NCBI GenBank assembly: GCA_009937065.1
Contig: JAACDF010000185.1
Location: 1 to 37,009, forward strand
From: Gammaproteobacteria bacterium
GTDB taxonomy: Bacteria; Pseudomonadota; Gammaproteobacteria; Pseudomonadales; Halieaceae
Reading direction: 5' to 3'
DNA length: 37,009 nucleotides
In this document: piece by piece, positions 9,174-17,369 of the stretch
How positions within the stretch are numbered: the first letter of the stretch is position 1
Layout of the letters: every line of letters begins with the position of its first letter
Made by a program: the position numbers and the translations under genes
Notes under the pieces: generated by a model
What the model was told of the DNA's origin: nothing
Seen by the model: only the letters and a program-made list of their open reading frames with translations
The model's database searches: none

Positions 9174-10103
9174 TTGGCGGACAATAATCTCAATCATGCG
9201 GTTGAACATTACTTGCAATACATTGAGGTCGTTCGTGGCTATTCCGCGCATACAGTAAAAAACTATCGCCGTGATCTAACCAGGCTCATAACGTTTTGCG
9301 GTGACCATGCTATCGACGACTTATCCCATCTCAATCAATCTCTCCTTCGCCAGTGGGTAGCCACATTAAGTAAAGAAAAACTGTCCCCGACATCGATTCA
9401 ACGACACCTTTCATCTACACGATCACTCTATAAGTTCTTGGCACGTACTCGCTCCGACCTCGACGATCCGACTGCGGGTGTGAGAGCCCCCAGAACCCCG
9501 CGAACGTTGCCAAAGAGCCTGGAGCCTGATCAAGTCAGTCAACTGCTCAACCACCAAAGTGAGACCGCGTTGATGGCGCGAGACCTCGCCATGGCTGAAC
9601 TACTCTACTCCGCAGGTTTACGGCTGTCGGAATTGGTGGGCACAAATCTCAACGACCTCGATAGAAATGAAAAAATCATTACGGTCATTGGTAAAGGACA
9701 GAAAACACGGATTGTTCCCGTGGGTGGGCCAGCTTTGACGGCCTTGGCAGAGTGGATGAAGTATCGCCCCGTGGCCAACGAGGTGCTTGGCTATGACTCA
9801 CCGCTTTTCGTAACTCAACGCGGAAAGCGAATCAGCCCAAGAGCGGTGCAAGATAGAATACGTCAGCTTGCGGTGAAGCATGGCATGACCCAGCGAGTTC
9901 ACCCCCACGTCTTGCGCCACGCCTTCGCAAGCCACCTACTCGAATCCAGTGGCGACCTTCGCGCCGTACAAGAGCTCCTGGGACACGCCAATATTGCAAC
10001 GACCCAGATTTATACACATCTCGATTTTCAGCACCTTGCCAAAGTCTACGACCAGGCGCACCCGCGAGCGCAAAAGCGCGGCAAGCGAAATACCGATTCA
10101 TGA
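9174..10103 (+). CDS. xerC: tyrosine recombinase XerC
   Basis: A 309-residue site-specific recombinase that acts with XerD at dif to resolve chromosome dimers. It has an N-terminal SAM-like DNA-binding domain (residues about 5-95) and a catalytic domain with all expected residues: R150 (SAGLRLSEL), K174 (GKGQKTR), H245 and R248 (HPHVLRHAFASHLL), H271 (LGHANIATTQIY) and nucleophile Y280. The start is TTG at 9174, four bases after the DUF484 stop; no ATG fits. It overlaps the next gene by four bases (ATGA). Its position after dapF-DUF484 supports the housekeeping XerC and not a mobile integrase. Confidence 0.95.
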   Translation: MADNNLNHAVEHYLQYIEVVRGYSAHTVKNYRRDLTRLITFCGDHAIDDLSHLNQSLLRQWVATLSKEKLSPTSIQRHLSSTRSLYKFLARTRSDLDDPTAGVRAPRTPRTLPKSLEPDQVSQLLNHQSETALMARDLAMAELLYSAGLRLSELVGTNLNDLDRNEKIITVIGKGQKTRIVPVGGPALTALAEWMKYRPVANEVLGYDSPLFVTQRGKRISPRAVQDRIRQLAVKHGMTQRVHPHVLRHAFASHLLESSGDLRAVQELLGHANIATTQIYTHLDFQHLAKVYDQAHPRAQKRGKRNTDS

Positions 10104-10795
10104 TCACAACCCTCTCATTCGATCTTGACGATACACTCTGGGATCCACGACCTGCCCTCGTCGCCGCTGATAAAGCGCAGTGGTTGGCACTCGCTCAGCG
10201 CTACCCCGATCTCGCCGAACGCTTTACCCAGGATAAAATCTTCGTTTGTAGAAAGCAGATTCTTACCGATGCGCCGTCTATCGTGGGTGATGTAACAGCG
10301 CTGCGAATTGAGGTGATGTATCGGCTTTTGCTGTCACTCGACATTGCGCCAGCAGAGGCCGATGAAGCAGCAAGAATGGCGTTCGAGGCCTTTATGGCAA
10401 TGAGAAACGACGTGATCCTGTTTCCAGAGACAATCCCAATGTTCGAAAGCGTGTCGGAGTCATACACTGTTGTAGCCATTACTAATGGCAACGCTGATGT
10501 CTTCAAAACAGAGATTGGTCGCTATTTCAATCTTTCGATTCGCGCAGACGAAGCCGGAATAGCAAAGCCGGACAGGGGTATTTTCGACCTGACCTGGGAA
10601 AAACTTGGCTGCCAATCAAGCGAAGTTATCCACATAGGCGACAGTCTCGAAAATGACGTTCAGGGTGCGATTAATGCTGGAGTGACACCTATTTGGTACA
10701 ACCCTGATAAGGAAGAAAACACGCTAGGAGTTATTGAAGTGAGAGCCCTGTCAGAGCTCCCTTCAGTGATTCAGCAGCTTAGCGACAGGCACTAA
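10100..10795 (+). CDS. yigB: HAD-superfamily phosphatase, YigB type
   Basis: A 231-residue haloacid-dehalogenase-fold hydrolase. Motif I is DLDDTL (D8 and D10), motif II is AITNGN, motif III is the lysine in AGIAKPDRGIF and motif IV is HIGDSLENDV. E. coli YigB, at the same position after xerC, dephosphorylates FMN and the riboflavin intermediate 5-amino-6-ribitylaminouracil phosphate; the substrate here is inferred from synteny. The start overlaps xerC by ATGA. It is the last gene of the operon. Confidence 0.88.
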   Translation: MITTLSFDLDDTLWDPRPALVAADKAQWLALAQRYPDLAERFTQDKIFVCRKQILTDAPSIVGDVTALRIEVMYRLLLSLDIAPAEADEAARMAFEAFMAMRNDVILFPETIPMFESVSESYTVVAITNGNADVFKTEIGRYFNLSIRADEAGIAKPDRGIFDLTWEKLGCQSSEVIHIGDSLENDVQGAINAGVTPIWYNPDKEENTLGVIEVRALSELPSVIQQLSDRH

Positions 10796-10813
10796 GCTGT
10801 ACGAAGCGATAGC

Positions 10814-11176
<363 letters not shown>

Positions 11177-11262
11177 CTATACGGCTTTACGCCGTCGGTG
11201 TAAGAGTATGGCGTAAGCGGCTGCGTTTATGAAGTGACGTGACGGGAGTTAGTGCCACAGAT

Positions 11263-11291
11263 AAAAAAAACCCGACAATTAAGCCGGGTTT
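11263..11291 (-). terminator. rho-independent terminator of katG
   Basis: On the minus strand a 6-7 bp hairpin (AACCCG paired with CGGGTT) with a 10-base loop is followed directly by a T-run of about eight bases. It sits some 20 bases after the katG stop codon. Confidence 0.85.
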
Positions 11292-11310
11292 CGATTCACA
11301 AGCTCAACGA

Positions 11311-13563
11311 TCAGCGATTCGCGACCGAACCTTTTGAGCTTACCGCCTCTAGGTCAAAGCGGTCTGACTGCATGACCTTAGTCCAAGCCGCGGCAAAATC
11401 ACTTACAAACTTCGCCTCGCCGTCATCTGCACCGTAAGCCTCAGAAATTGATCTGAGCTCGGAACTTGAGCCAAACATCAGATCAATAGGCGTTGCTGTC
11501 CATCGACGATCTCCCGTCTCGCGATCAGCCGCGACGTAAACACCGGGAAACTCTGTTGATGCAGTCCACTCGACACTCATATCCAGCAGGTTCACGAAGA
11601 AGTCGTTGCTGAGTTCACCTTGGCGGTCAGTTAACACCCCATGTGACGAACCACCAGCGTTAGCGCCCAATACGCGCAACCCGCCAGTGAGCGCCGTCAT
11701 CTCAGGCACTGTCAGATCCAGCAAGCTGGCCTTATCAATCATCGCACCGACGGGTGACATGTAGTTGCGATCCGCATCGTAGTAATTGCGAAATCCATCA
11801 GCGACAGGCTCGAGGGCACCAAATGAGGCAACATCAGTATCAGCTTGCGACGCATCCATTCGGCCTGGTACGAACGCAATCTCAAGGTTATGACCACGCT
11901 TGGCTGCTGCACTCTCAATAGCGGCGGCACCACCCAAAACAATCATGTCAGCCATGCTGATTTGCTTACCACCACGCGCCTTCGCATTAAATTTGCTTTG
12001 TACGCTCTCAAGTGCAGAGAGTGTGGCTGCGAGCTCGTCGGTGTCGTTTACGTCCCAACTATGCATTGGCGCTAAGCGAATTCGAGCACCATTCGCACCG
12101 CCGCGCATGTCGCTATCCCGGTACGATGATGCTGACGCCCAAGCCGCTTTGATCAGGCCAGGCCCAGTCGCCCCTGACTTGAGAATTGCTGCCTTCAGTT
12201 TCGTCACATCCTTTGCATCAACCAACGCGTGATCGACAGCGGGAATGGGATCCTGCCACAGCATCACTTCAGCTGGCACATCCGAACCAACATATCGGGC
12301 TCTGGGACCCATATCACGATGGGTCAACTTGAACCATGCGCGTGCGAAGGCATCCTCAAATTCCGACGGATTTTCGAGGAATCGTTTGGAGATCTCTCGA
12401 TACGCTGGATCGGACTTAAGGGACAAGTCCGTAGTGAACATGATGGGTGCATGCTTCACATCAGCAAGGTGTGCGTCGGGAACCGTGCCTTCAGCCTGCC
12501 CATCGACCGGCACCCACTGAATTGCACCACCAGGGCTCTTCGTCATTTCCCAATCGAACGCAAACAAATTCGAGAGGTACATCATGCTCCAACGAGTCGG
12601 AGCGGCGGTCCATGCTCCCTCGAATCCCGAGGTCACAGTATCTTCGGAGTGCCCCTTGCCACAGCGATTGTTCCAACCAAAACCCTGCTCTTCCAGCGCT
12701 TCACCTGCTGGCTCCACACCAACGCAATCGCCTGGCTTATGTGCACCGTGTGCCTTTCCAAAGGTGTGACCGCCCGCGATGAGCGCTACAGTTTCCGCAT
12801 CGTTCATGGCCATTCGGCCGAAAGTATCGCGGATATCGTGTGCCGCGAGGGCTGGATCTGGGTTGCCGTTTGGACCTTCTGGGTTTACATAGATAAGACC
12901 CATTTGAACCGCGGCTAACGGGCTGTCCAACTTGCGATCGCCCGTATAGCGTTCGTCCGCAAGCATGACTTTTTCAGGACCCCAATACACAAGATCGGGT
13001 TCCCAGTCATCGGTACGGCCGCCTGCAAAGCCAAATGTTTTGAAACCCATGTCTTCCATCGCTACGTTGCCAGCGAGAATCATGAGATCCGCCCAGCTAA
13101 CGTTGGCGCCGTAAGCCTTTTTGACGGGCCAGAGTAGACGACGTGCTTTGTCGAGGTTGCCATTATCGGGCCAACTATTGAGGGGCTCAAACCGCATTTG
13201 ACCACCACCAGCACCGCCCCGGCCGTCCGCCACGCGATACGTGCCAGCGCTATGCCATGCCATACGGATAAAGAAGGGACCGTAATGCCCGTAGTCAGCC
13301 GGCCACCAGTCTTGTGAGTCTGTCAGCGTTGCACGGATATCGGCCTTTAAGGCATTCAAATCAACCTGGGCAAACGCTTCCGCGTAATTAAAGTCCGCCC
13401 CGTAAGGATTTGACTCGGGAGCGTGCTGACGCAGCGGAGTCAAGTCAATACGATCGGGCCACCAGAATGTAGGGGGCTTGGCGAACGTGTTTTCTGCCTG
13501 GACCGGTGCCGACATTGCGGTGAAAACCGCGAGGCCTGCAACGGCGAGCTTGAGAGCTTTCAT
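11311..13563 (-). CDS. katG: exported catalase-peroxidase KatG (KatP-like)
   Basis: A 750-residue bifunctional haem catalase-peroxidase with two tandem peroxidase-like domains; only the N-terminal one carries haem. Distal residues R100, W103 and H104 ([13 protein letters not shown]), the crosslink partners Y225 (LIYVNPEG) and M251 (RMAMND), and the proximal haem ligand H266 ([10 protein letters not shown]) are all present, so full catalase activity is expected. Residues 1-23 form a signal peptide ([20 protein letters not shown]), so this is a periplasmic form like KatP, not the usual cytoplasmic KatG. I start it at the ATG at 13561-13563, preceded by GGAGGTGG; an upstream in-frame ATG would add 22 residues and spoil the signal peptide. 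Confidence 0.95.
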   Translation of the reverse strand: MKALKLAVAGLAVFTAMSAPVQAENTFAKPPTFWWPDRIDLTPLRQHAPESNPYGADFNYAEAFAQVDLNALKADIRATLTDSQDWWPADYGHYGPFFIRMAWHSAGTYRVADGRGGAGGGQMRFEPLNSWPDNGNLDKARRLLWPVKKAYGANVSWADLMILAGNVAMEDMGFKTFGFAGGRTDDWEPDLVYWGPEKVMLADERYTGDRKLDSPLAAVQMGLIYVNPEGPNGNPDPALAAHDIRDTFGRMAMNDAETVALIAGGHTFGKAHGAHKPGDCVGVEPAGEALEEQGFGWNNRCGKGHSEDTVTSGFEGAWTAAPTRWSMMYLSNLFAFDWEMTKSPGGAIQWVPVDGQAEGTVPDAHLADVKHAPIMFTTDLSLKSDPAYREISKRFLENPSEFEDAFARAWFKLTHRDMGPRARYVGSDVPAEVMLWQDPIPAVDHALVDAKDVTKLKAAILKSGATGPGLIKAAWASASSYRDSDMRGGANGARIRLAPMHSWDVNDTDELAATLSALESVQSKFNAKARGGKQISMADMIVLGGAAAIESAAAKRGHNLEIAFVPGRMDASQADTDVASFGALEPVADGFRNYYDADRNYMSPVGAMIDKASLLDLTVPEMTALTGGLRVLGANAGGSSHGVLTDRQGELSNDFFVNLLDMSVEWTASTEFPGVYVAADRETGDRRWTATPIDLMFGSSSELRSISEAYGADDGEAKFVSDFAAAWTKVMQSDRFDLEAVSSKGSVANR

Positions 13564-13632
13564 AAATACCACCTCCAAAAGAGACTTATTGTTTTTTGGG
13601 AATAGACTGAAATCAGCCATCCCATGCAACCC

Positions 13633-13691
13633 AATCTAGTCCTCTTCCGGTTGGCGTTCCAATCGAAATATCTGTCGAACTCGATCGAAAT
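13633..13691 (-). promoter_or_regulatory. candidate katG promoter with direct repeats
   Basis: On the minus strand a TTGGAA (13657-13662) and a TAGATT (13633-13638), 18 bases apart, each match four of six sigma-70 consensus bases. Two identical copies of ATTTCGAT (13662-13669 and 13684-13691) abut the -35 region, with starts 22 bp apart, which is two helical turns. They could bind a regulator. I cannot fit the OxyR pattern convincingly. Confidence 0.3.
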
Positions 13692-13752
13692 TTCTAATCA
13701 GTGACCTGAATCATTCGATGTGCTGCTAAAACTCGCATGCAAAATCTGAGAT

Positions 13753-14253
13753 TCACGCTCTGTTAGAGCTCTCCAGAAATCGCATCAACGTAGTGTTGAA
13801 TAGCCCTAGCGCTGCCTCGGTGAACTGAACCATGTTTTCTTCACGATTCTCCGAGAATGTCTCTACTGTAATAGAAGCGTTGACTGGCCCACTAATACCA
13901 ATAACGCAGGTGCCAGGTGCATGTCCGTAGGGCGTACCTCTCGGTCCTGCTGCTCCAAGCTCTGCAATGCCCCAGGTAGCATCAAGTTTTATTCTTGCGG
14001 CCCGTGCGAATTCAGCCACCATGGGCTCTGTAAGGGGCTTGACTCCTTTTAGTTTGACCAAATCAAGATCAAGAAAGGCGTGGCGCGATTCGCGGGTGTA
14101 AATGATGCTGCCACCACGAAAGTAATTCGATGCGCCCGAGACAGATAAGAGATTTGCCGCAATGAGACCTCCGGTGGACGACTCAGCGACCGAGACGGAC
14201 TGCCCACTGGCAACGAGTTTGGAAGCGATGGCATCGCAGATATTCGAGAACAT
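13753..14253 (-). CDS. CinA C-terminal-domain protein (PncC-like)
   Basis: A 166-residue single-domain CinA-type protein. Signature stretches are VAESSTGGLIAANLL (residues 22-36) and YFRGGSIIYT (44-53). PncC members deamidate nicotinamide mononucleotide in NAD salvage. The usual GIAGPGG loop reads ELGAAGPRGTPYG (99-110), and AESCTGG is AESSTGG, so this is a divergent subgroup and the substrate is uncertain. It lies between katG and amtB on the same strand but is separated from each by about 180-190 bases, so it is probably its own transcription unit. Confidence 0.78.
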   Translation of the reverse strand: MFSNICDAIASKLVASGQSVSVAESSTGGLIAANLLSVSGASNYFRGGSIIYTRESRHAFLDLDLVKLKGVKPLTEPMVAEFARAARIKLDATWGIAELGAAGPRGTPYGHAPGTCVIGISGPVNASITVETFSENREENMVQFTEAALGLFNTTLMRFLESSNRA

Positions 14254-14388
14254 AGCGGTGTCCCTTGGAATCTGAGGAAGAAGTCACGCTAACCGTAATA
14301 GACATAGTTTGCTACGCGGGATCGTGTTGCGCTTCACTAAAGATGGACATCAGCGGCGAACCCAAGCCAGCACATTTTTTTTGAAGAC

Positions 14389-14414
14389 AAAAAAAGGGGG
14401 AGCAAAGCTCCCCC
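14389..14414 (-). terminator. rho-independent terminator of the torF-glnK-amtB operon
   Basis: On the minus strand a perfect 8-bp GC-rich stem (GGGGGAGC/GCTCCCCC) with a three-base loop is followed by seven T residues. It begins about 18 bases after the amtB stop codon. Confidence 0.92.
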
Positions 14415-14432
14415 AACGTCTCACTCAAACAT

Positions 14433-15656
14433 CTAGCGGGCGGTAGTAAACTCTGGGTAGGCTTCCAGACCACACTCTGACAGGTCGGAACCTTCGTACT
14501 CTTCCTCTTCACTTACGCGTACTGGCGTAATGAATCCGATGATCTTGAATGCGGCGTAAGACACCCCGAAGACCCAGAAGAAGATGGTGGCAGCGCCAAT
14601 CAACTGTCCTGAGAAAGAGGATCCGTCGTTCGTGAGAGGCACCAAGAGAAGACCGAGAAGGCCAACTACACCGTGCACAGATACCGCACCAACAGGATCA
14701 TCGAACTTCATCTTGTCCAAAGTGACGATGGAGAACACAACCAGTGCTCCACCGAGCGCACCAAAGATGGTGGCTTGAAGCGCTGTGGGTGTCGATGGCT
14801 CAGCTGTAATGGCCACTAGGCCAGCAAGACAGCCGTTGAGCGCCATAGTCAAATCAAACTTGCCGAACATCATCTTGGCGACGATCAGGGCAGCGATACA
14901 ACCACCGGCAGCCGCTGCATTAGTGTTCATGAACACGTTGGCTACTGCGGTCGCATCAGACACAGTTGCGGTTGCAAGAACCGAACCACCGTTAAAGCCA
15001 AACCAGCCCATCCACAGAATGAAGGTTCCGAGGGTGGCCAGGGGCATGTTCGCACCAGGGATCGCGTTGACTTTGCCATCGGCAGTGTACTTGCCCTTAC
15101 GAGCACCAATAACCAAGACACCAGCGACACCTGCTGCTGCGCCCGCCATGTGAACAATGCCGGATCCAGCGAAGTCAGAGAAACCAAGGTCACCTAAGGT
15201 GTACATACCGAAGACCGCTTCACCACCCCAAGTCCAATTACCTTCCATTGGGTAAATGAAGCCCGTCATGACAACGGCAAATATGAGGAACGCAAGCAAC
15301 TTCATTCGCTCAGCAACGGCACCTGACACGATCGACATTGCGGTCGCAACAAATACCACCTGGAAGAAGAAGTCGGCCGACGGCGCATAGCCGTTGTCCA
15401 AATTCTCCGCAGTGATGCCGTCAAGCATGAAATTGCTCAGATCGGGGTACATGATCTCGTAGCCGACCAGCATGTACATTGTGCAAGCGATAGCAAACAA
15501 AACGATGTTCTTAGTCAAAATTTCGGTCGTGTTCTTACTGCGGACAAGACCGGCTTCGAGCATGGCAAACCCTGCCGCCATCCACATTACCAACGCACCG
15601 CACACCAAAAAGTAGAAGGTGTTTAGTGCGTAACTTAATTCAGCTGTTACTTCCAT
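14433..15656 (-). CDS. amtB: ammonium transporter Amt/AmtB
   Basis: A 407-residue inner-membrane channel with about 11 transmembrane helices. The twin pore histidines are H169 (GSGIVHMAGA) and H328 (GAVSVHGVVG). The conserved D161 just before the first, the MAAGFAMLEAGLVR helix and WMGWFGFNGGS are typical of Amt proteins. There is no obvious cleavable signal peptide. The acidic C-terminal tail (EEEEYEGSDLSECG) is where PII would regulate gating. AAAGGAGA is a good ribosome-binding site. It follows glnK by 18 bases, the classic glnK-amtB pair, and is followed by a strong terminator. Confidence 0.97.
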   Translation of the reverse strand: MEVTAELSYALNTFYFLVCGALVMWMAAGFAMLEAGLVRSKNTTEILTKNIVLFAIACTMYMLVGYEIMYPDLSNFMLDGITAENLDNGYAPSADFFFQVVFVATAMSIVSGAVAERMKLLAFLIFAVVMTGFIYPMEGNWTWGGEAVFGMYTLGDLGFSDFAGSGIVHMAGAAAGVAGVLVIGARKGKYTADGKVNAIPGANMPLATLGTFILWMGWFGFNGGSVLATATVSDATAVANVFMNTNAAAAGGCIAALIVAKMMFGKFDLTMALNGCLAGLVAITAEPSTPTALQATIFGALGGALVVFSIVTLDKMKFDDPVGAVSVHGVVGLLGLLLVPLTNDGSSFSGQLIGAATIFFWVFGVSYAAFKIIGFITPVRVSEEEEYEGSDLSECGLEAYPEFTTAR

Positions 15657-15674
15657 GATGGCTCTCCTTTTAGC

Positions 15675-16028
<354 letters not shown>

Positions 16029-16053
16029 TCAATGGCTGAAATCAGGTGTTGAA

Positions 16054-16767
16054 TTAGAGGCTCTTGCCAATGGTGAGAATCAGAGCAGCATCTGCCCAGT
16101 CATAACCGTAGGCTTCTTCCTTATCGAGATCGGTATCTTCATAAGCAAGCGTGAAATCCAATCCGGCAGCCGACGTCGAAAGCGCAACTGACCAGTTCAT
16201 GTGATCGGTAGCTTCGTTTAAGTAGCCAGCTTCATCGTAGTCGCCTGAGCCAACCAAAAAGTCCAGTGCGTAGCCTTCGGACAACGCCATGCTGTAGGTG
16301 ACGTAGGTGTAAGTGAACTTACCTGTCTCACCCCAATACTCGTCCGAGTAGTTCATGCCAATGCCAAAATCGCCGAAGCTTAATGAGCCGTAGATCTCGC
16401 CGTAGTCGCCCAGCAAACCTTCGTCTTGTGGGTAGTCGTAATAGATGTAACCAATGTCGTACGAAACACTGTCGCTGATGTCCGCTGCGAAACCTGCGTA
16501 GTAATCGAGTTCGATTCCGCCGTTCAAGCCACCACAGGTATCAATCGCGCAGTCAAAATCAACCGCAGCACCCCAGGTGCCAATGTACGCGCCATTATCA
16601 AAAGCGACGTCGAAGCCGCCCTGAATCGAAGGCGCGCTGTCCGACTGTGAAATACCACGGAACTTGTAGTCTGATGTCAGTGCGACATTGCCGCTGACTT
16701 CAGCGCCAAATGCCTGTGATGCTGGGATAGTAACGAGGGCTGCGAGGGCCACTTTCTTGAATGACAT
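16054..16767 (-). CDS. TorF-family putative porin (TIGR02001/Gcw_chp)
   Basis: A 237-residue outer-membrane protein. A signal peptide (FKKVALAALVTIPASQAFGA) is cleaved near residue 22. The mature start EVSGNVALTSDYKFRGISQSD is the family hallmark. The rest is tyrosine-, glycine- and aspartate-rich amphipathic strands (for example GGIELDYYAGFAADIS), ending in LTIGKSL. The function is not established. As first gene of the glnK-amtB operon under a sigma-54/NtrC-type promoter, it is likely to help ammonium or another small nitrogen compound cross the outer membrane; that is inference. AAAGGAGA precedes the ATG. Confidence 0.88.
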   Translation of the reverse strand: MSFKKVALAALVTIPASQAFGAEVSGNVALTSDYKFRGISQSDSAPSIQGGFDVAFDNGAYIGTWGAAVDFDCAIDTCGGLNGGIELDYYAGFAADISDSVSYDIGYIYYDYPQDEGLLGDYGEIYGSLSFGDFGIGMNYSDEYWGETGKFTYTYVTYSMALSEGYALDFLVGSGDYDEAGYLNEATDHMNWSVALSTSAAGLDFTLAYEDTDLDKEEAYGYDWADAALILTIGKSL

Positions 16768-16838
16768 TGTCTTCTCCTTTGTAAATGACAGATCCTGGAA
16801 ACAACTGAGGGTGCTGTATCTTGGGACGCTCTATGCTT

Positions 16839-16854
16839 AGCGAGCGGCGCGCCA
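16839..16854 (-). promoter_or_regulatory. sigma-54 -24/-12 promoter for torF-glnK-amtB
   Basis: On the minus strand TGGCGCG-CCGC-TCGCT matches the sigma-54 (RpoN) consensus TGGCACG-N4-TTGCW at all but two positions and keeps the essential GG-N10-GC spacing. The -12 cytosine is at 16840, which puts the start of transcription near 16828 and leaves a leader of about 60 bases before the torF ATG at 16767. Confidence 0.78.
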
Positions 16855-16874
16855 AACAAATTTAAATTCATTAA

Positions 16875-16887
16875 AATCAGTTATTTA
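16875..16887. promoter_or_regulatory. IHF site between NtrC sites and sigma-54 promoter
   Basis: AATCAGTTATTTA matches the IHF consensus WATCARNNNNTTR at every defined position. It is centred about 53 bases upstream of the predicted start of transcription, between the -24 element and the NtrC-like sites, where IHF bends DNA in known NtrC-activated promoters. It lies in an AT-rich stretch, so a chance match is possible; the placement is what gives it weight. Confidence 0.6.
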
Positions 16888-16928
16888 GCGCTATTACAGA
16901 CTTCATAAGTCACCCCTTGGATTTCATT

Positions 16929-16947
16929 TCGCACCAGAATAGTGCGG
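16929..16947. promoter_or_regulatory. NtrC-like activator site, proximal
   Basis: Dyad GCACCA-GAA-TAGTGC, close to the NtrC consensus TTGCACCA-N3-TGGTGCAA (12 of 16 arm positions by my count; seven of eight in the left arm). Its centre is about 110 bases upstream of the predicted sigma-54 start site. Confidence 0.62.
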
Positions 16948-16960
16948 ACTACGATCGCCA

Positions 16961-16979
16961 TTGCGCGAAAATGATGCGG
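16961..16979. promoter_or_regulatory. NtrC-like activator site, distal
   Basis: TTGCGCGA-AAA-TGATGCGG matches the NtrC consensus arms at 11 of 16 positions. Its centre is 32 bp from the proximal site, three helical turns, the same phasing as the paired NtrC sites in the enterobacterial glnA enhancer. Confidence 0.55.
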
Positions 16980-17034
16980 CACCCAGGAGCAGAATTCGGC
17001 TACCCTAGACATCTCACGGTGAGAGAGAAATGAC

Positions 17035-17304
17035 ATGACAGACAAAGCATCAAGACCTGATCCTAGCGAAGCGGTTTCGAAGCTCTTTGGTGGCATGCTT
17101 AAAGAGGGAAAGTCACTAGCCGATGAGGTCTCAGATAACGCAAAAGCCGTTGCCCGATCAGCCCTCGGCAACCTTGATGTTGTCAGTCGAGACGAATTCG
17201 ATGCACAAGCCGCGGTCCTGCGTCGGACACGGGCTCGAATCGAACACTTAGAATCGGAAGTCGCAACACTCCTTGCAAAGCTGGAGGAACTCGAAACACG
17301 CTGA
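17035..17304 (+). CDS. ubiK: UbiK (YqiC/BMFP), accessory factor for ubiquinone synthesis
   Basis: An 89-residue protein. An amphipathic N-terminal half (PSEAVSKLFGGMLKEGKSLADEV) is followed by a C-terminal coiled coil (AAVLRRTRARIEHLESEVATLLAKLEELE). The VSRDEFDAQAAVLRRTRARIE stretch is the signature of this family. UbiK binds UbiJ and membrane lipids and helps the aerobic ubiquinone-synthesis complex; the family also trimerises and fuses membranes in vitro. It is transcribed divergently from torF, with the nitrogen-control sites in the shared upstream region. comM follows 65 bases downstream. Confidence 0.9.
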   Translation: MTDKASRPDPSEAVSKLFGGMLKEGKSLADEVSDNAKAVARSALGNLDVVSRDEFDAQAAVLRRTRARIEHLESEVATLLAKLEELETR

Positions 17305-17369
17305 TGGATTGACGGCCTGGGGCAGGAAGCTCCCACAACCCATTCAGTATCAACCGACAAGGAAGTCGA

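Noticed and set aside
9174-10103. The tyrosine recombinase as a mobile-element integrase
   Set aside because: Synteny with dapF-DUF484 and the HAD gene, and the domain layout, identify housekeeping XerC; no attachment repeats or cargo are nearby.
12229-12918. A 229-codon open frame on the plus strand
   Set aside because: It lies wholly antisense to katG, whose frame, motifs and signal peptide are unambiguous; the translation has no recognisable domain.
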